DNA from: Flavobacteriales bacterium UBA3442
GTDB taxonomy: Bacteria; Bacteroidota; Bacteroidia; Flavobacteriales; Schleiferiaceae
Reading direction: 5' to 3'
Assembly (NCBI GenBank): GCA_002378565.1
Contig: DFSH01000080.1
Span: forward strand, 1 to 8,195
DNA length: 8,195 bases
Below are positions 6,441 through 8,195 of the stretch, in pieces. Numbering within the stretch: position 1 is the stretch's first letter; every line of letters begins with the position of its first letter. Under the pieces are notes generated by a model. It was not told the DNA's origin. It searched no databases and saw only the letters and a program-made list of their open reading frames with translations. The position numbers were made by a program, and so were the translations under genes.

Positions 6441-6460
6441 AAGACTGAAGGCTCAGTCTT
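6441..6460. terminator. Hairpin between convergent genes, probable bidirectional terminator
   Basis: AAGACTGA (6441-6448) and TCAGTCTT (6453-6460) are perfect 8-bp arms around a 4-nt loop. On the minus strand the stem uses the last codons and the TGA stop of the coiled-coil gene and is followed by TCCTTCTCCCCTT. On the plus strand it follows the sulfotransferase stop by about 24 nt and is followed by CAGCCTTTTC. Neither T-tract is strong, so efficiency is uncertain. Confidence 0.6.
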
Positions 6461-6815
6461 CAGCCTTTTCAAGTGCCTCAATGCGAGACTTACAGTCATT
6501 CAGTTCAGATGTCACTTGTTCCAAGGATGCATTAGCGCTACGGGCCTTGCTTTCTGCATGGCTTGCACGCTGGTTGGCAGCTTGAAGTTCAGTCTTCACT
6601 TTTTTCAGATCCTGCTCCATGCTGTACAAGTCTTTTTGGTCCATGTTTTGTATCCAGAAGCTGTATAGGGCGTAGCATGCGATGGCTGCAATGGCTAGCA
6701 AGCGAAATAAATCACCATAGGAATGAAAGGATGGAATGAGTAGCGTTGCACCATAGCCTAATAGGACAATGGCTCCAGCGCCTAAAATGATGCGTTCAAC
6801 GATGTTTGATTTCAT
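6453..6815 (-). CDS. Small membrane protein with two TM segments and a C-terminal coiled coil, function unknown
   Basis: A 120-residue protein that I do not recognise. Two hydrophobic helices (about 7-28 and 34-56) are separated by a short hydrophilic turn (PSFHSYGD), forming a membrane hairpin. The remainder (about 60-118) is rich in Glu, Lys, Gln and Ala with leucine or hydrophobic residues in heptad-like spacing, for example MEQDLKKVKTELQAANQ and LEQVTSELNDCKSRIEALEK, so it is very likely a coiled coil. If the short N-terminus is inside, the coiled coil is also cytoplasmic. The layout suggests a scaffold or an oligomerising membrane anchor, but no function is supported. It is a single gene, divergent from the sugar transporter across 106 bp and convergent with the sulfotransferase. 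Confidence 0.82.
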   Translation of the reverse strand: MKSNIVERIILGAGAIVLLGYGATLLIPSFHSYGDLFRLLAIAAIACYALYSFWIQNMDQKDLYSMEQDLKKVKTELQAANQRASHAESKARSANASLEQVTSELNDCKSRIEALEKAED

Positions 6816-6921
6816 GGGTGCGTATTAGGTCTTGAAAGTATGAAATTGTTCTTGATATTAGGCCATGGCTTTTTTATGCGACCTTAGGCCCTGAAATTTC
6901 AACCCTCGATAAGCTTTCCTT
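6816..6921. promoter_or_regulatory. Divergent intergenic region with short repeats
   Basis: These 106 bp must carry the start signals for both the coiled-coil gene (leftward) and the sugar transporter (rightward). They contain a direct repeat TTAGGCC (6858-6864 and 6884-6890, 26 bp apart), a perfect 10-bp palindrome TGAAATTTCA (6892-6901), and a short inverted repeat ATAAG..CTTAT (6909-6923) that reaches into the ATG. I see no convincing TTG/TAnnTTTG pair in either direction. The palindrome is a possible regulator site for the transporter, not a confirmed one. Confidence 0.35.
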
Positions 6922-8195
6922 ATGAATCAAGTCTTGCGCTGGTCACTGCTTGTGGCTCTTTCCGGTTTCCTTTTTGGTTTTGATACGGTGGTCATCAGTG
7001 GCGCCAATGAGCCAATCAAAGAACTCTGGGGTACGTCCGGATGGTTCCACGGAACCTTCATCATGTCAATGGCTTTATGGGGGACGGTCATTGGTGCACT
7101 CTTTGGCGGCAGGCCTTCGGATGCCTGGGGCAGGAAAAGAACCTTGTGGTGGATCGGCTTGCTCTTTTTCATCTCTGCAGTTGGCTCTGCATTGGCATGG
7201 GGCCCCTATGCTTTTTCGTTTTTCCGATTCATTGGCGGGCTTGCCGTGGGCGCTAGCTCAGTGACGGCACCGACCTACATTTCTGAGATTTCTAACGCCA
7301 AAAACAGGGGCCGGTTTGTTGCCTTGTATCAGTTCATGCTGGTATTTGGCATCCTCGTCGCCTACATCAGTAACTACTTGTTGGATGGCATAGGTGGTGA
7401 CTTAGACTGGCGCTGGATGATGGGTGTGGAGGCGATTCCAGCCCTTGCTTTCACGATTTGGTTAAGGCAAGTTCCGGAAAGTCCAAGGTGGTTGGCTTTG
7501 TTCAAGCAAGACACAAATGAAGCAAAGGCTATCCTCTGTGAGATTGCTGACACAAAGGATGAAGCAGATGACCTGTTGATTGACATACTAAAGACTGAGA
7601 AGCAATCCGGAAAGGGAAGTGTGCTCTTCAGCAAGAAGTACAAGAAGCCTTTGATGTTGGCCTTCCTTCTGGCGATGTTTAATCAGTTGTCTGGCATCAA
7701 CTTCATTCTGTATTACGCCCCTGAGATTCTTGAGAATGCGGGCTTTGGCGGGTCAGAATCTTTGTTGTCAACGGTTGCAATCGGTGTAGCCAACTTGCTG
7801 TTCACCATCGTTGGCATGAGTTTGATTGATCTGGCAGGCAGAAAGCAGTTGATGATTATTGGGTCAATCGGCTATATTCTATCTCTAGCTCTGGTGTCCT
7901 ATGGCTTTTACACGGGTGCAAGTCCCCTTTTCAATCTAACCTTCATTCTCACGTTCATTGCGTCTCACGCTATTGGACAAGGCGCGGTGATATGGGTCTT
8001 CATTGCTGAGATATTCCCCAACAATGTCAGGGCGAATGGCCAAGCATGGGGGTCTGGAACGCATTGGGTTTTTGCGGCGTTGATCACCCTGTTTGGTGCA
8101 GTAGTTAATGATGCATTCCCCAGCGGATGGGGCATTTTTGCTTTCTTCTCAGGATTCATGGTTCTGCAACTCCTCTTTGTGATTTTCTTGATGCC
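6922..8195 (+). CDS. Sugar-porter MFS transporter, proton symporter type (3' end outside the window)
   Basis: 424 codons are visible, open to the right edge. Sugar porters usually have about 440-480 residues, so only the last helix or tail is missing. Family marks in order: GFDTVVISGA in TM1 (19-28), GGRPSDAWGRKR (62-73) in the TM2-3 loop, FRFIGGLAVGAS (101-112), YISEISNAKNRG (119-130), PESPRW (185-190), FNQLSGINFILYYAP (253-267), DLAGRK (303-308), and WVFIAEIFPNNVRANG (358-373). By comparison with E. coli XylE, Asp21 and Arg102 match the D27/R133 proton-coupling pair. Gln137, Gln255 and Asn260 match sugar-binding residues, while Asn254 replaces the first Gln of the QQ pair. Import of a monosaccharide with protons into the cytoplasm is therefore likely; the exact sugar is not determined. 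Start ATG 6922 directly precedes TM1. No metabolic partner gene is visible before the edge. Confidence 0.93.
   Translation, partial: MNQVLRWSLLVALSGFLFGFDTVVISGANEPIKELWGTSGWFHGTFIMSMALWGTVIGALFGGRPSDAWGRKRTLWWIGLLFFISAVGSALAWGPYAFSFFRFIGGLAVGASSVTAPTYISEISNAKNRGRFVALYQFMLVFGILVAYISNYLLDGIGGDLDWRWMMGVEAIPALAFTIWLRQVPESPRWLALFKQDTNEAKAILCEIADTKDEADDLLIDILKTEKQSGKGSVLFSKKYKKPLMLAFLLAMFNQLSGINFILYYAPEILENAGFGGSESLLSTVAIGVANLLFTIVGMSLIDLAGRKQLMIIGSIGYILSLALVSYGFYTGASPLFNLTFILTFIASHAIGQGAVIWVFIAEIFPNNVRANGQAWGSGTHWVFAALITLFGAVVNDAFPSGWGIFAFFSGFMVLQLLFVIFLM

Noticed and set aside
6909..6923. ATAAG..CTTAT hairpin masking the transporter start codon
   Set aside because: Five AT-rich pairs are too weak to sequester a start and easily arise by chance.

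Overview
The window looks like a piece of a Bacteroidota chromosome, probably a marine or aquatic flavobacterium-like lineage. Three things suggest this. The first large gene ends in a gliding-motility-associated (CHU_C / type B type IX secretion) sorting domain, which is diagnostic of this phylum. The genes lack clear Shine-Dalgarno sequences. An exact match to the Bacteroidota -7 promoter box (TAnnTTTG) sits just ahead of a tRNA gene. Base composition is near half GC by eye, which is higher than in many Flavobacteriaceae; the exact lineage is inference.

Layout. Positions 1-159 may hold the last codons of an upstream gene. A long secreted surface protein (229-2907, +) follows, with Ig/PKD-like N-terminal parts, six strictly 49-residue cysteine repeats and the C-terminal sorting domain. 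A 19-bp palindrome lies directly ahead of its ATG. It converges on a two-gene minus-strand unit: an NTF2/SnoaL-like putative lipoprotein (3786-4310) followed by a prohibitin-type SPFH membrane protein (2955-3776). A hairpin terminator (2906-2934) closes that unit and overlaps the stop codon of the surface protein gene. Divergent from the pair is a PHB-depolymerase/feruloyl-esterase-type alpha/beta hydrolase (4358-5221, +). Next come tRNA-Arg(CCG) (5264-5335) with its own promoter box, and a PAPS-dependent sulfotransferase-family protein (5424-6416, +). This converges on a small two-TM coiled-coil protein of unknown function (6453-6815, -), with a perfect hairpin (6441-6460) between them. Last is a sugar-porter MFS symporter gene (6922 onward, +) that runs off the right edge.

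How they fit together. Most genes look like independent transcription units of core-genome type. The only clear operon is lipoprotein plus prohibitin. Extracellular or envelope-facing functions dominate: a T9SS-exported repeat protein, a secreted esterase, a lipoprotein, an SPFH membrane scaffold and a sugar importer. There is no sign of a mobile element, CRISPR array, phage or defence island. I did not find a convincing new multi-gene system. The most unusual items are the palindrome at the surface-protein start, the invariant spacing of the cysteine repeats, the lipoprotein-prohibitin pairing, and the hairpins built into stop codons at both convergent junctions.
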